DNA from: Phyllobacterium phragmitis | GTDB lineage: Bacteria > Pseudomonadota > Alphaproteobacteria > Rhizobiales > Rhizobiaceae | Reading direction: 5' to 3' | DNA length: 53,069 bases | NCBI RefSeq assembly: GCF_002980495.1 | Contig: NZ_PVBR01000030.1 | Location: forward strand, 1-53,069 | Shown here: piece after piece, positions 8,859-18,382 of the stretch | Numbering within the stretch: the stretch's first letter is position 1 | How the letters are laid out: every line of letters starts with the position of its first letter | The notes under the pieces: model-generated | The model's database searches: none | What the model was told of the DNA's origin: nothing | What the model saw: only the letters and a program-made list of their open reading frames with translations | Program-made: the position numbers and the translations under genes

Positions 8859-10700
8859 ATGAATATACATGCCGACATGTGTCGCGCCTGGCAGACCTTT
8901 CCCAGCGAATATGTCGCAAACCGTCCGGTCGACTTCGATCTGTCTGCGCCTGAATCGCACTATGTGACTATGCGCGATGGCTGCAGAATTGCCGTCGATG
9001 TCTATGTCCCGCAAATTCCGGACTTCAGTGCCGATCACGGCTTTCCGACCATCGCGCTATTCACGCCTTACTACCGCCGTTTCAAGCTGCGACCGGGAGG
9101 CAAGGGCGAAGTCAATCCAAACACCGGCAAGTTTCGAGATTTCTTTGTTCCGCGTGGTTACGCCGTCGTAATCGTCGATGTGCGTGGTACTGGCGCAAGC
9201 TTCGGCACCCGCGATAGTTTCCGCTCCCCGAAGGAACGCGAAGATAGCCGCGAGATTGCTGACTGGATCGTCGCGCAGCCTTGGTCAAACGGTGTCATAG
9301 GCGCGACGGGAGTTTCCTATCTTGGCGCGGCGTCGGACTTTCTGGCGAGTACCGGGCACCCTGCCGTCAAGGCGATCGCCCCGCTGTTCTCCGTCTGGGA
9401 CACCTATGCCGATAATTATTATCCCGGCGGCATTCAGCTCAAATCGCTGATGCAGGTCTATGATGACCTCATGATCGGGCTCGACCACGACAAGCGCGAT
9501 CTTCTCAAGCAGTTTGCATACTTCAACAATCCCGATTTTGAAGGCCCTCAACCCGTTGACGAGGATCCGGATGGTGTTCTGCTGCGTGAGGCCATCCGGG
9601 AGCATCTCGGTAATTTTCGCCAAACGGATTTCATGCGCGAATTCAGTTTCCGCGAGGAGGGACTGCCCTACGATCCGAGCTTCAGTTCGGCTTCGTTCAG
9701 CCCTTATGCCGTTTCACAAGGTATCAAGCCGGATGTGGCCGTCCTCTCTGTATCGGGCTGGCGCGACGGCGCCGGCTACATGAACGGAGCGATCTCCAGG
9801 TTTTTGACGCTGAAGGACAATCCGCGCCATCTCCTGCTTGGACCGTGGGATCATGGCGCGCGTATCGATGTTTCGCCGTGGCGGATGACGGAGGAAGCTG
9901 ATTTTCCGCTACTCGGCGAGGTGCTGCGCTTCTTCGACAACTATCTCATGGGGTTGGATACCGGCCTGCGTGACGAAGCGCCGGTTCATTATTTCACGAT
10001 GCACGCGCAGGAGTGGCGCGCCGCCGCGGAATGGCCGCCGGCCCGGTCGAAGGAGACATATTTTCTCGCTCCAAAGCAGCAGCTTTCGGATGCCGTGCCC
10101 GATGGGACCGGAGCCGACGTTTACAAAGTCGATTTTACGCTGGGAACCGGGGAGTGCACCCGCTACGAACGCATCGCCGGTATTGATGCGCGGATCTATT
10201 ACCCGGACTGGCAAGGTCGCACAGAGCGAATGCTCAGCTATACATCTGCGCCGTTGGAGCAAGCCGCGGAATTCGTTGGGCACCCCATTGCCGACCTCTG
10301 GCTTTCGGCAGACGAACCCGATGCGGCGCTGTTCGTCTATCTCTCGGAGATCGAGGCTGATGGGACTGAGCATTACGTGACCGAGGGGCTTTTGCGTGCG
10401 CTGCATCGCAAGGAAACACCGTCCCCCGAAACCTACCGCACAACATGGCCGTTCCGCAGTTTCTCCCGCCAGGACGCCGCTCCGCTGACACCTGGCAAGA
10501 TCGAGCGCATCCGCATTCCGCTGCTGCCGGTCGCGTGGCGCTTCGCTGCCGGCAGTCGCATTCGCCTGTCCGTCGCCGGTGCGGACGCCGACCATAGCGG
10601 GCAAATCCCTCACGGCCGGCCGCCATTGCTGACATTGGCCTTCGGCGGCGACCAAGCGTCAGCGTTTGAGCTCCCATTGGTCGAGGAAATTGCGCCGTGA
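8859..10700 (+). CDS. CocE/NonD-family (peptidase S15-like) hydrolase
   Basis: A 613-residue alpha/beta hydrolase of the X-Pro dipeptidyl-peptidase/cocaine-esterase family, which cleaves ester or amide bonds. The nucleophile is Ser153 in GATGVSYLGAA. The acid is probably Asp303 (GWRDG) and the base His332 (GPWDHG). The C-terminal third is the jelly-roll domain typical of the family (PGKIERIRIPLLP, AAGSRIRLSVAGADAD). No signal peptide is visible, so it should be cytoplasmic. GAGGGG precedes the ATG. Its stop overlaps the start of the GAF gene and a complete ABC importer follows, so the enzyme probably hydrolyses the imported compound, perhaps an acylated amine or ester. Specificity is not predictable from sequence. 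Confidence 0.9.
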   Translation: MNIHADMCRAWQTFPSEYVANRPVDFDLSAPESHYVTMRDGCRIAVDVYVPQIPDFSADHGFPTIALFTPYYRRFKLRPGGKGEVNPNTGKFRDFFVPRGYAVVIVDVRGTGASFGTRDSFRSPKEREDSREIADWIVAQPWSNGVIGATGVSYLGAASDFLASTGHPAVKAIAPLFSVWDTYADNYYPGGIQLKSLMQVYDDLMIGLDHDKRDLLKQFAYFNNPDFEGPQPVDEDPDGVLLREAIREHLGNFRQTDFMREFSFREEGLPYDPSFSSASFSPYAVSQGIKPDVAVLSVSGWRDGAGYMNGAISRFLTLKDNPRHLLLGPWDHGARIDVSPWRMTEEADFPLLGEVLRFFDNYLMGLDTGLRDEAPVHYFTMHAQEWRAAAEWPPARSKETYFLAPKQQLSDAVPDGTGADVYKVDFTLGTGECTRYERIAGIDARIYYPDWQGRTERMLSYTSAPLEQAAEFVGHPIADLWLSADEPDAALFVYLSEIEADGTEHYVTEGLLRALHRKETPSPETYRTTWPFRSFSRQDAAPLTPGKIERIRIPLLPVAWRFAAGSRIRLSVAGADADHSGQIPHGRPPLLTLAFGGDQASAFELPLVEEIAP

Positions 10701-11206
10701 GCGCTCGCGCGGTTCAGGTGTCGGCCAACCGACTTGCCGCGCTGAGGCAGGCGCTGAGCGAACCCGACCAGCCCTACGCCGCGCTTCGTGTGCTTGATCG
10801 ACTACTCGATGAAGCCATCGGGCATAAGCTTTTCACGGCGTTGCTCTATCGCCCGCAGCACGGTATGGCCGAACGGCTCTATAGCAGCCGGCCCGATGTT
10901 TTTCCTTCGCATGGGACGAAGAACCTTGCAGATGCGCCGACCATGGCGCGGGTGCTGACGTCCGGTGCGCCGTACGTTGCCACCGAAGTTGGAGATATCG
11001 AGCGCGATTTTCCCGACCATGAAAAAATCTTCGCCCTTGGTTGCGGCAGCATACTGAATGTGCCCGTGCGCCGGCAGGGCACGGTGCTGGGTCAGGTCAA
11101 CCTGCTTCATGTAGCTGGTCACTTGCGGGAATCCCATCTGTCTGCCGTCGAGACTATGGCAGAGATTGTGGCGCCTGCCTTCCTCTCGATCTTGAATAGA
11201 GGATAG
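10697..11206 (+). CDS. GAF-domain protein
   Basis: A 169-residue protein that is essentially one GAF domain (about residues 20-165), ending GSILNVPVRRQGTVLGQVNLLH, the conserved core strands. The GTG start at 10697 overlaps the hydrolase stop (GTGA), so the two are translationally coupled. No output domain is attached. GAF domains bind small molecules, and a stand-alone one in a transport/hydrolase operon could sense or sequester the substrate, but no function can be assigned. The next gene begins 10 bp downstream. Confidence 0.82.
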   Translation: MSARAVQVSANRLAALRQALSEPDQPYAALRVLDRLLDEAIGHKLFTALLYRPQHGMAERLYSSRPDVFPSHGTKNLADAPTMARVLTSGAPYVATEVGDIERDFPDHEKIFALGCGSILNVPVRRQGTVLGQVNLLHVAGHLRESHLSAVETMAEIVAPAFLSILNRG

Positions 11207-11216
11207 GAGGAAACCG

Positions 11217-12134
11217 ATGACTTTCACCGATCCTATCTATTCAAAGGCCCGCCGCGACGACAGTGATCGAAGCAGTGTACCTCATGATGCCGATCTGCGC
11301 CATCACCGTACGATAGCTGTAAACAGGCTACAGGCAGCGCTCGCTCGCCTCAGCTACCGCAGTATCATCGCGTTTGGCTATGTGCTGATGCTTGCGCCCG
11401 TGGCAATGATCCTCGTCATGAGCTTTTTCCAGGACGAGATCGTCTCGTTTCCGCCGAGCGGCCTTACGTTTCACTGGTACGCAAATGCCTTCAGCCGAAG
11501 CGAGTTCGCCCGAGGCTTCCTTGTCAGCGCCCAGGTTGCGCTGGCCGCTATGATCATCGGTGTGCCTCTGGGAACGGCGGCGGCGCTTGCGCTTTCCAGG
11601 AGTAGTATTGCAGGCAAAGGCGCAATCAACACGCTTCTGCTCGGTCCGCTGATCGTGCCCGGGATCGTCGCCGGTACGGCACTCTACCTTTTCTATCTCA
11701 GGATAGAGAACGCATTGGACCGCGACGTTGTTGGTACCTTTGCCGGCCTCATCGCCGCCCATGTCCTGCTGACCATCCCGTGGACAGTGCGTGTCGTGAC
11801 CGCCAGCCTTCAGGGGCTGGATCGGGCAGCCGAGGAGGCGGCCGCCAATCTCGGCGCGCGACCCTGGACGGTCTTTCGACGCATCACTTTGCCCATGCTG
11901 CGTCCGGGCATCGTCGCCGCCAGCATGTTTTCCTTTATCCAGAGCTTCGAGAATTTGGAACTCACGCTGCTCCTGGTCGGCCCCGGAAAGACGACGCTTC
12001 CGGTCGCAATGCTCAATTATCTGGAGTTCCGCATGGACCCGACGCTTGCCGCCGTCGCGACCGTTCAAATCGTCATCGTCGCGGCGCTGATGCTGATCAC
12101 GGACAAGTTTGTAAAGCTGTCCAGGATCGTCTGA
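11217..12134 (+). CDS. ABC transporter permease, spermidine/putrescine PotC type
   Basis: A 305-residue inner-membrane permease with about six transmembrane segments after a 50-residue hydrophilic N-terminal extension, unusual for PotC proteins of about 260-270 residues. The EAA loop that docks the ATPase is EEAAANLGARPWTVFRRITLP. GGAGGAAACCG precedes the ATG. With the ATPase at 12160, the binding protein at 13240 and the second permease at 14265 it makes a complete importer. The family carries polyamines, thiamine, phosphonates and other small cationic or anionic solutes, so substrate is inferred only at that level. Confidence 0.9.
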   Translation: MTFTDPIYSKARRDDSDRSSVPHDADLRHHRTIAVNRLQAALARLSYRSIIAFGYVLMLAPVAMILVMSFFQDEIVSFPPSGLTFHWYANAFSRSEFARGFLVSAQVALAAMIIGVPLGTAAALALSRSSIAGKGAINTLLLGPLIVPGIVAGTALYLFYLRIENALDRDVVGTFAGLIAAHVLLTIPWTVRVVTASLQGLDRAAEEAAANLGARPWTVFRRITLPMLRPGIVAASMFSFIQSFENLELTLLLVGPGKTTLPVAMLNYLEFRMDPTLAAVATVQIVIVAALMLITDKFVKLSRIV

Positions 12135-12159
12135 TCGCTCCTCAAGGAGGTCGCTATAA

Positions 12160-13212
12160 ATGGGCACTCTCTCTCTTCAAGGACTTCGCAAGGAATATGG
12201 TCAGTCCGTCGCGGTCGAGCGCGTTGACATCGACGTGGGGGAAGGGGAACTCGTTTCGCTTCTCGGGCCCTCGGGCTGCGGCAAAACGACAACCCTTCGC
12301 ATGGTGGCGGGCTTCATCGAGCCGACGGAAGGCCGCGTTGTCATCGCCGGGCAGGACGTGACGAAAATGCCAGCCTATGCGCGCCAGACAGGAATGGTCT
12401 TCCAATCCTATGCCCTGTTTCCTCACATGACCGTCGCCGGAAATGTGGGCTTTGGTCTCGAGATGCGTGGTGTCGGACGTGCTGAGCGCGACAGGCATAT
12501 CATGGAAGCGCTGAAGCTTGTCCAACTCGATCATCTGAGCGAGCGTTTGCCGCGCCAGCTTTCCGGTGGCCAACAGCAGCGCGTGGCGCTTGCGCGCGCG
12601 CTCGTGATCAATCCGGAGGTTTTCCTCCTTGACGAGCCTTTGTCCAACCTCGACGCCAAGCTGCGTGCCCAGGTTCGTGGCGAAATCCGTGCCCTTCAGC
12701 AACGCCTCGGCCTCACTACGCTCCTGGTGACACACGATCAGGAAGAGGCGCTGACCATGTCGGACCGGCTCATCGTGATGGAGGGCGGTCGTGTGCGCCA
12801 GGTCGGCACGGCGGAAGAGCTCTACGAGAATCCGGCCGATGCCTTCGTCGCGGATTTCGTGGGGCGCTGCAACATCGTCAAAGGCACGATCGAGGGCAGC
12901 GCGATGCGTAGCGAAAGCGGCAGTCTGCTGCCGTGCAGGATGGAGGGCGCACCAGCGAATGCGAGCGTGCTCGCACTGCGACCGGAGCGCATCGCCATGC
13001 AGCCTGGAACTGATGGCAGCGGCCTGACTGCGCGGATCGGCGCAGTCCTCTATCTCGGCGCTCAGACCGAATATCAATTGGATCTCGATGGCACCGTTCT
13101 CACGGCCATCCGCCCTACGCCGCAGGATAACGACGCACTGCGCCACATCAAGACCGGGGACACGGTCAACATAAGCTGGGATCCCGCCGCTGCGCGGCTG
13201 CTTCCTGCTTGA
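12160..13212 (+). CDS. ABC transporter ATP-binding protein, PotA type
   Basis: A 350-residue ATPase energising the importer. Walker A is GPSGCGKTT (near residue 40), the Q-loop is in [12 protein letters not shown], the signature is [15 protein letters not shown], Walker B is [11 protein letters not shown], and the switch His is in [10 protein letters not shown]. The last 100 residues form a TOBE-type regulatory domain. AAGGAGG precedes the ATG. It lies between the PotC-like permease and the binding protein on the same strand, in one operon. Confidence 0.95.
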   Translation: MGTLSLQGLRKEYGQSVAVERVDIDVGEGELVSLLGPSGCGKTTTLRMVAGFIEPTEGRVVIAGQDVTKMPAYARQTGMVFQSYALFPHMTVAGNVGFGLEMRGVGRAERDRHIMEALKLVQLDHLSERLPRQLSGGQQQRVALARALVINPEVFLLDEPLSNLDAKLRAQVRGEIRALQQRLGLTTLLVTHDQEEALTMSDRLIVMEGGRVRQVGTAEELYENPADAFVADFVGRCNIVKGTIEGSAMRSESGSLLPCRMEGAPANASVLALRPERIAMQPGTDGSGLTARIGAVLYLGAQTEYQLDLDGTVLTAIRPTPQDNDALRHIKTGDTVNISWDPAAARLLPA

Positions 13213-13239
13213 ATGCAAGCAACCAGAGGAGAACAGAAC

Positions 13240-14268
13240 ATGACTGAATTTACACGGCGGGATTTTATCGGTGTTGCCGCAGCCACGACGCTGCTGCCGC
13301 GTGTTTCATATGCCCAATCCTCCCAGGTCATTGTCGGCACCTGGGGCGGGGACTATGGCGATCTTCTTCGCGAAGGTGTCGATCAGGCCATCATGGTTCC
13401 GCAGGGCATCGAGGTTCTGCAGGATGTTTCCGGGCCCGTGCCTCGTCGCACCAAGTTAATGGCCGAGCGTCAGAACCGGCGCGGCAGTATGGATGTCGCC
13501 TGCCTTGCCGACTTCGACATGTTCACCGCAACCGAGCTTGGCGCGCTGGAGGAACTTGACGAGCAGAACGTGCCTCGGATGGGGAACGTGTTTCCATTTC
13601 TCAGGAAATCGCACTCCATCCCGCAGATCTACTCTGCGCACACCATCGTCTACAACACCGATCGCATCACCACCCCACCGAAGTCGATCCATGATTTGTG
13701 GGACCCGAAATATCGCGGCAAGGTGGGTCTCTCCGATTTCCTGTTCACTACCAACACCGCATTCGCCGCGATTGCCGGCGGCGGTTCGATGACCGACTTC
13801 GCGCCGGCCAAGAAAAAGCTCATGGAATGGCGGTCACTGGATGCGAAAGTGCTGGCCTCCACCGAAGCTGTCGCTGCGGCGTTTAAATCGGAGGAGATCT
13901 GGATGACGATCATCGCGGCCGCACGCGGCTACATGTGGAACGAGGCGGGTATCCCGCTCGGGCATGTGATTGCCGAAGAAGGTGCGTTTCCGACCGTTTA
14001 TGAGGCAGCCGTGCCGCGGAACGCACGCAACAAAGAGAATGGACTCAAATACCTGGACGCCATGCTTGAGCCGGCGGCACAAACGGCATTTGCCGCGAAG
14101 ATGGGATATGTCCCGACCGTCTCGGATGCAATCCTCGATCCTGAACTCGACAAGAGAATCAACTTCACGGAGGCCGAGAAGGAGCGCTTCTGGAGGCCGG
14201 ATTTCGCGTATCTGGCCAAATATCAGGCGGAGATGCTCGATTTCTGGAACAGAGACTTCAAGGGATGA
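13240..14268 (+). CDS. Periplasmic substrate-binding protein, PotD/F-like, Tat signal
   Basis: A 342-residue extracellular solute-binding protein (family 1/PotD-like). The ATG at 13240 follows AGAGGAGA. An ATG at 13213 is in frame but overlaps the signal region poorly. The N-terminus TEFTRRDFIGVAAATTLLP is a twin-arginine signal with a cleavage-like SYAQS site, suggesting export in folded form, uncommon for polyamine-binding proteins. QVIVGTWGGDYGD opens the mature domain. Its stop overlaps the next permease start (ATGA). It would deliver the operon's substrate to the two permeases. Confidence 0.9.
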   Translation: MTEFTRRDFIGVAAATTLLPRVSYAQSSQVIVGTWGGDYGDLLREGVDQAIMVPQGIEVLQDVSGPVPRRTKLMAERQNRRGSMDVACLADFDMFTATELGALEELDEQNVPRMGNVFPFLRKSHSIPQIYSAHTIVYNTDRITTPPKSIHDLWDPKYRGKVGLSDFLFTTNTAFAAIAGGGSMTDFAPAKKKLMEWRSLDAKVLASTEAVAAAFKSEEIWMTIIAAARGYMWNEAGIPLGHVIAEEGAFPTVYEAAVPRNARNKENGLKYLDAMLEPAAQTAFAAKMGYVPTVSDAILDPELDKRINFTEAEKERFWRPDFAYLAKYQAEMLDFWNRDFKG

Positions 14269-15110
14269 GAAAACACGAAACGGCCGTCTTCATCCTGCCG
14301 GCGGGACTTCTTGTCTGTGCGCTGCTCGGCGTGCCGATGCTGATGATGGCCCGCATCTCATTGAACCACTATGATCCGATGGTTCTCATGGTCGAGGCTT
14401 TGACTGCGGAAAATTATCTCCGAGCTGTCACGGACCCTTATTATCAGCAGGTGCTCATGGTGACGCTCGGTGTAGCGTTATCCAGCACGGTGCTGACCTT
14501 GCTGCTCGCCTTTCCGGCCGCTTATTGGCTGTCGCGCATGGAGAGCAGGTGGAAAAGCACCGTCACCATTCTCACCCTCTTTCCACTGCTTGTCGGAAAT
14601 GTCGTCCGTTCAGCAGGCTGGATTGCCCTGCTCGGCAATGACGGGCTCATAAATGCAACTCTTCAGGAAGCGGGCTTTATCGTGGGCCCTCTGAGGTTGC
14701 TTTATACACCTGGCGCAGTGATTGTCGGCATTGTCGGCGTGGTTCTGCCCTACATGGTGCTCACGCTCTCGGCAGTGATCGAGGGGATACCGCGCCAGGT
14801 GGAAGAAGCCGCCGGAAATCTCGGCGCGCGGCCGCTCACGGTCTTTCGCCGGGTTGTCCTGCCGCTGGCCACCCCTGGTGTCGTGGCCGGCAGCGTTCTC
14901 GTCTTCATCCTGTGCATGAACGCCTATGCGACGCCTGTTCTTCTTGGCGGCCCGCAGTTCCAGATGATGGCACCAGCCGTCTATGATCAGTTCAGCCGCG
15001 TCAGCAACTGGCCGTTTGGGGCAGCACTCGCTTTCATATTACTTATCGTCACCCTTTTGATGACGGTTGTTGGAAGTGCGGCGCTCAGCCGCAAGTATCG
15101 TGCGGCCTGA
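14265..15110 (+). CDS. ABC transporter permease, spermidine/putrescine PotB type
   Basis: A 281-residue inner-membrane permease with six predicted segments. The EAA loop is VEEAAGNLGARPLTVFRRVVLP. The ATG overlaps the binding-protein stop. It is the last gene of the operon that starts at 8859. The order (hydrolase, GAF, permease, ATPase, binding protein, permease) splits the two permeases, less common than adjacent permease genes. Confidence 0.9.
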   Translation: MRKHETAVFILPAGLLVCALLGVPMLMMARISLNHYDPMVLMVEALTAENYLRAVTDPYYQQVLMVTLGVALSSTVLTLLLAFPAAYWLSRMESRWKSTVTILTLFPLLVGNVVRSAGWIALLGNDGLINATLQEAGFIVGPLRLLYTPGAVIVGIVGVVLPYMVLTLSAVIEGIPRQVEEAAGNLGARPLTVFRRVVLPLATPGVVAGSVLVFILCMNAYATPVLLGGPQFQMMAPAVYDQFSRVSNWPFGAALAFILLIVTLLMTVVGSAALSRKYRAA

Positions 15111-15234
15111 GAGGCTGGCTATACTGACTTTTCTTCGGCCGATTCCAGGACTGCGTGGCTACCGCCCTCTACGAGCGGCGTATTCGCTGCTCGTGCGCTC
15201 GAAGAAATGGTCGAACCTCAGAGCGTGAGGCATG

Positions 15235-15492
15235 TGTCGCTCGGCACTTAATGAGGGTCTTCCACACAAAGTGTGGAAGACCCTTAATTATGAGAATGTC
15301 GGTCGTTCGATTCTCAAATTCACTGCATCTGGGAGGAGGCTTACAGCCGTCGACGCAGGCTATAGGCTTCTCGATGATATGGTGTTGTGGCCGTAAATAT
15401 TGGGAACCATATTCTCGCATCAAGTGCCAAAATCAAGCGACCATTATCACAATTAACTGCTAATTATCAAATTAAGTGCCCGCGCAACGCCT
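15235..15492. mobile_element. Possible non-autonomous transposon remnant with GCACTTAAT end repeats
   Basis: The left edge reads TGTCGCTCGGCACTTAATGA at 15235. On the other strand at the right edge are GGGCACTTAATTTGAT, GCAGTTAATTGTGAT and GGCACTTGATG (between 15417 and 15480). A TGTCG start with several internal copies of a GCACTTAATT-like motif is how ends bound by Mu/TnsB-type transposases look. The same sequence, TGTCGAACTGCACTTAATTG, recurs at 28753 beside a truncated TnsB-like transposase. No coding capacity and no clear target duplication are visible. The flanks (15111-15234 and 15493-15573) hold nothing else I recognise. Confidence 0.4.
15254..15284. repeat. Perfect 14-bp hairpin
   Basis: AGGGTCTTCCACAC and its exact complement are separated by AAA. 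No clear T-run follows, so it is not an obvious terminator for the operon that ends at 15110. It sits inside the putative transposon remnant. Confidence 0.7.
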
Positions 15493-15573
15493 TGATATCA
15501 TTGTATTCTGATTCTTGCGGTTTAATGGAAAGTCACACGTGGTGTAAAGCGTTGTCTGGATGAGAGGCTTGGC

Positions 15574-15702
15574 TCAAGAGAAGTCCTCCTTTGCCGAACA
15601 ACGCCGGCTACATATGTGAGTTCCATCAGTGGCGATGGCCAAAGGTTCTCCGCTCACCTCGCAGCGAACCGCGCCGCACAATCCGCCGGTTCTCGTAATC
15701 AT
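15574..15702 (-). pseudogene. GFA-domain (glutathione-dependent formaldehyde-activating-like) relic
   Basis: Reading leftwards from 15702, MITRTGGLCGAVRCEVSGEP matches the start of GFA/CENP-V-type zinc proteins (TGGCLCGAVRYEVSGEP). A degenerate CSRRCS stands where the family has CHCRRCS. The first zinc cysteine is missing and the frame stops after about 42 residues, against 120-160 in intact members. It is a decayed fragment. Confidence 0.55.
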
Positions 15703-15739
15703 CTCCAGACTCTGGCCCTGCCAGCCCTTTCCGTCAAGG

Positions 15740-15777
15740 TTGAGCGCCGCGCGTCCATTCGGACGCGCGGCGCTCAA
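15740..15777. terminator. Strong GC-rich hairpin (17-bp perfect stem, ATTC loop)
   Basis: The stem from TTGAGCGCCGCGCGTCC (15740-15756) pairs perfectly with 15761-15777 around a four-base loop. No long T-tract follows on either strand, so terminator is only the likeliest role. From here to 16164 I see no gene, only the upstream region of the TonB receptor, with a TTGACA at 16067 but no convincing -10. Confidence 0.45.
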
Positions 15778-16164
15778 AGCCTGCCTGCTTTTCAGGGACG
15801 GCCTTGAAACTATTATCTTCCGCTTTCTGCACAGGCTAAGCCAATTGTCCATGACGCAGGCTCAGCGGAAAGCGGAAATAGAGCCAAGCCGCATGCGCTA
15901 TGATCTCGGCAGGCAAACGATGACGCTTGTATCGGCGCGTCGCAATATCGGTCGGCGGGTGCAGGCTCATGCCGGAAAATACCGCCGAAAATGTTAAGGC
16001 GACGCTTCCCAGCAAACTCCTGCAGGTTGCAATGCGAATTCCGGTAGGGGCCCTTTCGCAAATATGTTGACAGATTTTCTCATGTTATCTAACACCCTCA
16101 AACTGGCTGCATTAGCTTCTAGTCGTGCAAGCAATGCGGTCGCTGTTCACAGAGGGGGCTTCAT

Positions 16165-18300
16165 ATGGAATTGCGTTTTGGACTGGTGACCGTCTTGGCT
16201 CTGACGGTGAGCCCAGTTGCTGTTGCGCAGGATATCGTGCTGGAGCGCATCGACATAAACACAGGCGCATCGACCTCGACGATAACCACTTTGCCGGAAG
16301 AATATCCCGGAGGGCAGGTGGCCCGCGGCGGCCGTGTAGGACTACTCGGCAACCGCGACTTCATGGACACGCCGTTCAATATCACCGGCTACACGGCAGA
16401 GACGATCGAAAACCAGGGAGCGCGGACGGTCGCCGATGTCCTGGCTAACGATCCGTCTGTAAGAAGCACCCACGCATCTGGCGGCATGCTTGATTCCTTC
16501 TATGTCAGGGGCTTTCCCCTCGGTGAGGGGAACTTCGGCGAAATCGCCTTCGATGGCGTATATGGCGTTGCCCCGACCTATCGCCTGTTCACGGACTATG
16601 CCGAACGTGTCGAGGTACTCAAGGGACCGACCGCGCTGCTCTACGGCATTTCGCCGAACAGCAGCGTAGGAGGCACGATCAACATCGTCCCCAAACGCGC
16701 TGGGGATGTCGACCTGACGCGGATTACCACGGATTACATGTCGGACCTCTACGGAGGCAGCCATCTGGATATCAGCCGGCGGTTTGGCGAAGATCGCCGG
16801 TTCGGCGTCCGGTTCAATGGCAGTTTTCATGGTGGCGACACGCCGATCGACGATCAGACGCGCAAGGTTGCGGTTGGCGCCCTGGGGCTCGACTATGAGG
16901 GCGAAGGGCTGCGGGCGACGCTCGACATCATCGGCCAGCGGGAAGATTTCGACGCGCCGCAGCGTCCTTTCTTCCCGGTCGCCGGCATAAGCATTCCAGA
17001 TGCGCCCGATGGCAGGCTCAATATTCAACGGCCCTGGGAATGGTCGAAGAGCGAGGATCTCTCCTGGCTGGGACGGGTCGAGTATGATTTGAACGACGAT
17101 GTCATGGTGTTTGCGGCGATTGGCGGCGGTAGCTCCCGTGTCACACGGCTCTTCAGCACGCCGGTCATTCTTAATTCTTTGGGCGATGTCAGTGTCACGC
17201 CGCAGAACGCTATCTTCGATGTCGACAGGACGACCGCGGAGACGGGCGTGCGTGCCAAGTTCGAGACGGCCAGCATCGACCATACGGTTACGCTGCAGGC
17301 AAGCGGCCTTCGCCAGAGCCTTGACAGAGGCATCGAATCCGGGACGGAACAATTCACCAATCTCTATGATCCCTTTCCCCGGCCCGAGCAGGACGTGCCG
17401 GACCCGGCCCACGCTCCAAAAGTTTCCGAGAACAAACTTTACGGACTTGCTCTCTCCGACACGCTTTCCATGATGGATGACCGCTTGTTGGTCACGTTGG
17501 GGGGCCGCTGGCAGCACATCGATTCCGAAAATTATAATGCCACGGGCGCCGTTACCACGTCATCCGACGAAGGCGCTTTCACGCCGCTGGCCGGCATTGT
17601 CGTCAAGCCGTGGGAGAATATCTCGTTCTACGCCAATTATGCCGAAGGCCTCAGCGTCGGCGACAGCGCGCCGACGACGGCGGTCAATGCGGGAGAAACC
17701 CTGTCTCCCTACCGGTCCAGGCAGTATGAGGTCGGCACGAAGGTCGATCTGGGCCAGGTGGCGATGACCCTCAGCGTGTTCCAGATCGAGAAGCCTTTCG
17801 GCGAACTGCAAACGCGCGGGAACGATCTCGTCTTCGTTGAAGGGGGAGAGCAGCGCAATCGCGGTGTCGAACTCAACATTTTCGGCGAAGTGACGCCAGA
17901 GCTCCGGCTGCTCGGCGGTGCGACGTTCCTCCATGGCGAATTGACGGAAACGGTAAACGCCGCCACGCGCGGTAACAAGCCTATCGGTGTTCCGTCGCTG
18001 CAGGTCAATCTGGGCGCGGAGTGGGATACGCCGTTCCTGCCCGGGCTGACGCTGGCCGGCAATATCATCCACACCAGCAAGCAATCCGTCAACACCGCGA
18101 ACACCATGGAGATCCCTTCATGGACTCGGCTCGACCTTGGAGCGAGATATCATACTGAGATCAGCGAGAGGCCCGTCACGTTCAGGGCCGAAGTCGAAAA
18201 CGTTTTCGACCATGACTACTGGTCCGGCGTCGCGAGCTTTGGCACGCTGTCGCAAGGCGCGCCGCTAACGGTGAAACTGTCAATGACGACAGATTTCTAG
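16165..18300 (+). CDS. TonB-dependent siderophore receptor
   Basis: A 711-residue outer-membrane receptor: a signal peptide (residues 1 to about 21, SPVAVAQ), a TonB-box-like stretch (DIVLERIDI), a plug domain (about 60-180 with YVRGFPL and VEVLKGPTALLYG), then a 22-strand barrel ending in a C-terminal Phe. There is no N-terminal signalling (STN) extension, so it should not act through FecI/FecR. AGGGGGC precedes the ATG. It converges on the siderophore biosynthesis operon (18383-26600), with a hairpin between the two stops, so it is the probable receptor for that operon's product. Iron regulation is expected, but I cannot identify a box with confidence. Confidence 0.93.
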   Translation: MELRFGLVTVLALTVSPVAVAQDIVLERIDINTGASTSTITTLPEEYPGGQVARGGRVGLLGNRDFMDTPFNITGYTAETIENQGARTVADVLANDPSVRSTHASGGMLDSFYVRGFPLGEGNFGEIAFDGVYGVAPTYRLFTDYAERVEVLKGPTALLYGISPNSSVGGTINIVPKRAGDVDLTRITTDYMSDLYGGSHLDISRRFGEDRRFGVRFNGSFHGGDTPIDDQTRKVAVGALGLDYEGEGLRATLDIIGQREDFDAPQRPFFPVAGISIPDAPDGRLNIQRPWEWSKSEDLSWLGRVEYDLNDDVMVFAAIGGGSSRVTRLFSTPVILNSLGDVSVTPQNAIFDVDRTTAETGVRAKFETASIDHTVTLQASGLRQSLDRGIESGTEQFTNLYDPFPRPEQDVPDPAHAPKVSENKLYGLALSDTLSMMDDRLLVTLGGRWQHIDSENYNATGAVTTSSDEGAFTPLAGIVVKPWENISFYANYAEGLSVGDSAPTTAVNAGETLSPYRSRQYEVGTKVDLGQVAMTLSVFQIEKPFGELQTRGNDLVFVEGGEQRNRGVELNIFGEVTPELRLLGGATFLHGELTETVNAATRGNKPIGVPSLQVNLGAEWDTPFLPGLTLAGNIIHTSKQSVNTANTMEIPSWTRLDLGARYHTEISERPVTFRAEVENVFDHDYWSGVASFGTLSQGAPLTVKLSMTTDF

Positions 18301-18307
18301 AAAAGGA

Positions 18308-18338
18308 ATGCCGGGCGCTACGCGGCAGCGCCCGGCAT
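18308..18338. terminator. Bidirectional terminator between receptor and siderophore operon
   Basis: A perfect 12-bp stem (ATGCCGGGCGCT with its complement, seven-base loop) lies between the convergent stops at 18300 and 18383. On the minus strand it is followed by TCCTTTTC, which suits termination of the biosynthetic operon. Confidence 0.75.
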
Positions 18339-18382
18339 GGACTTTACATCTCATCCTTCCAAAAAAGCTGCATCCTTTGCCC

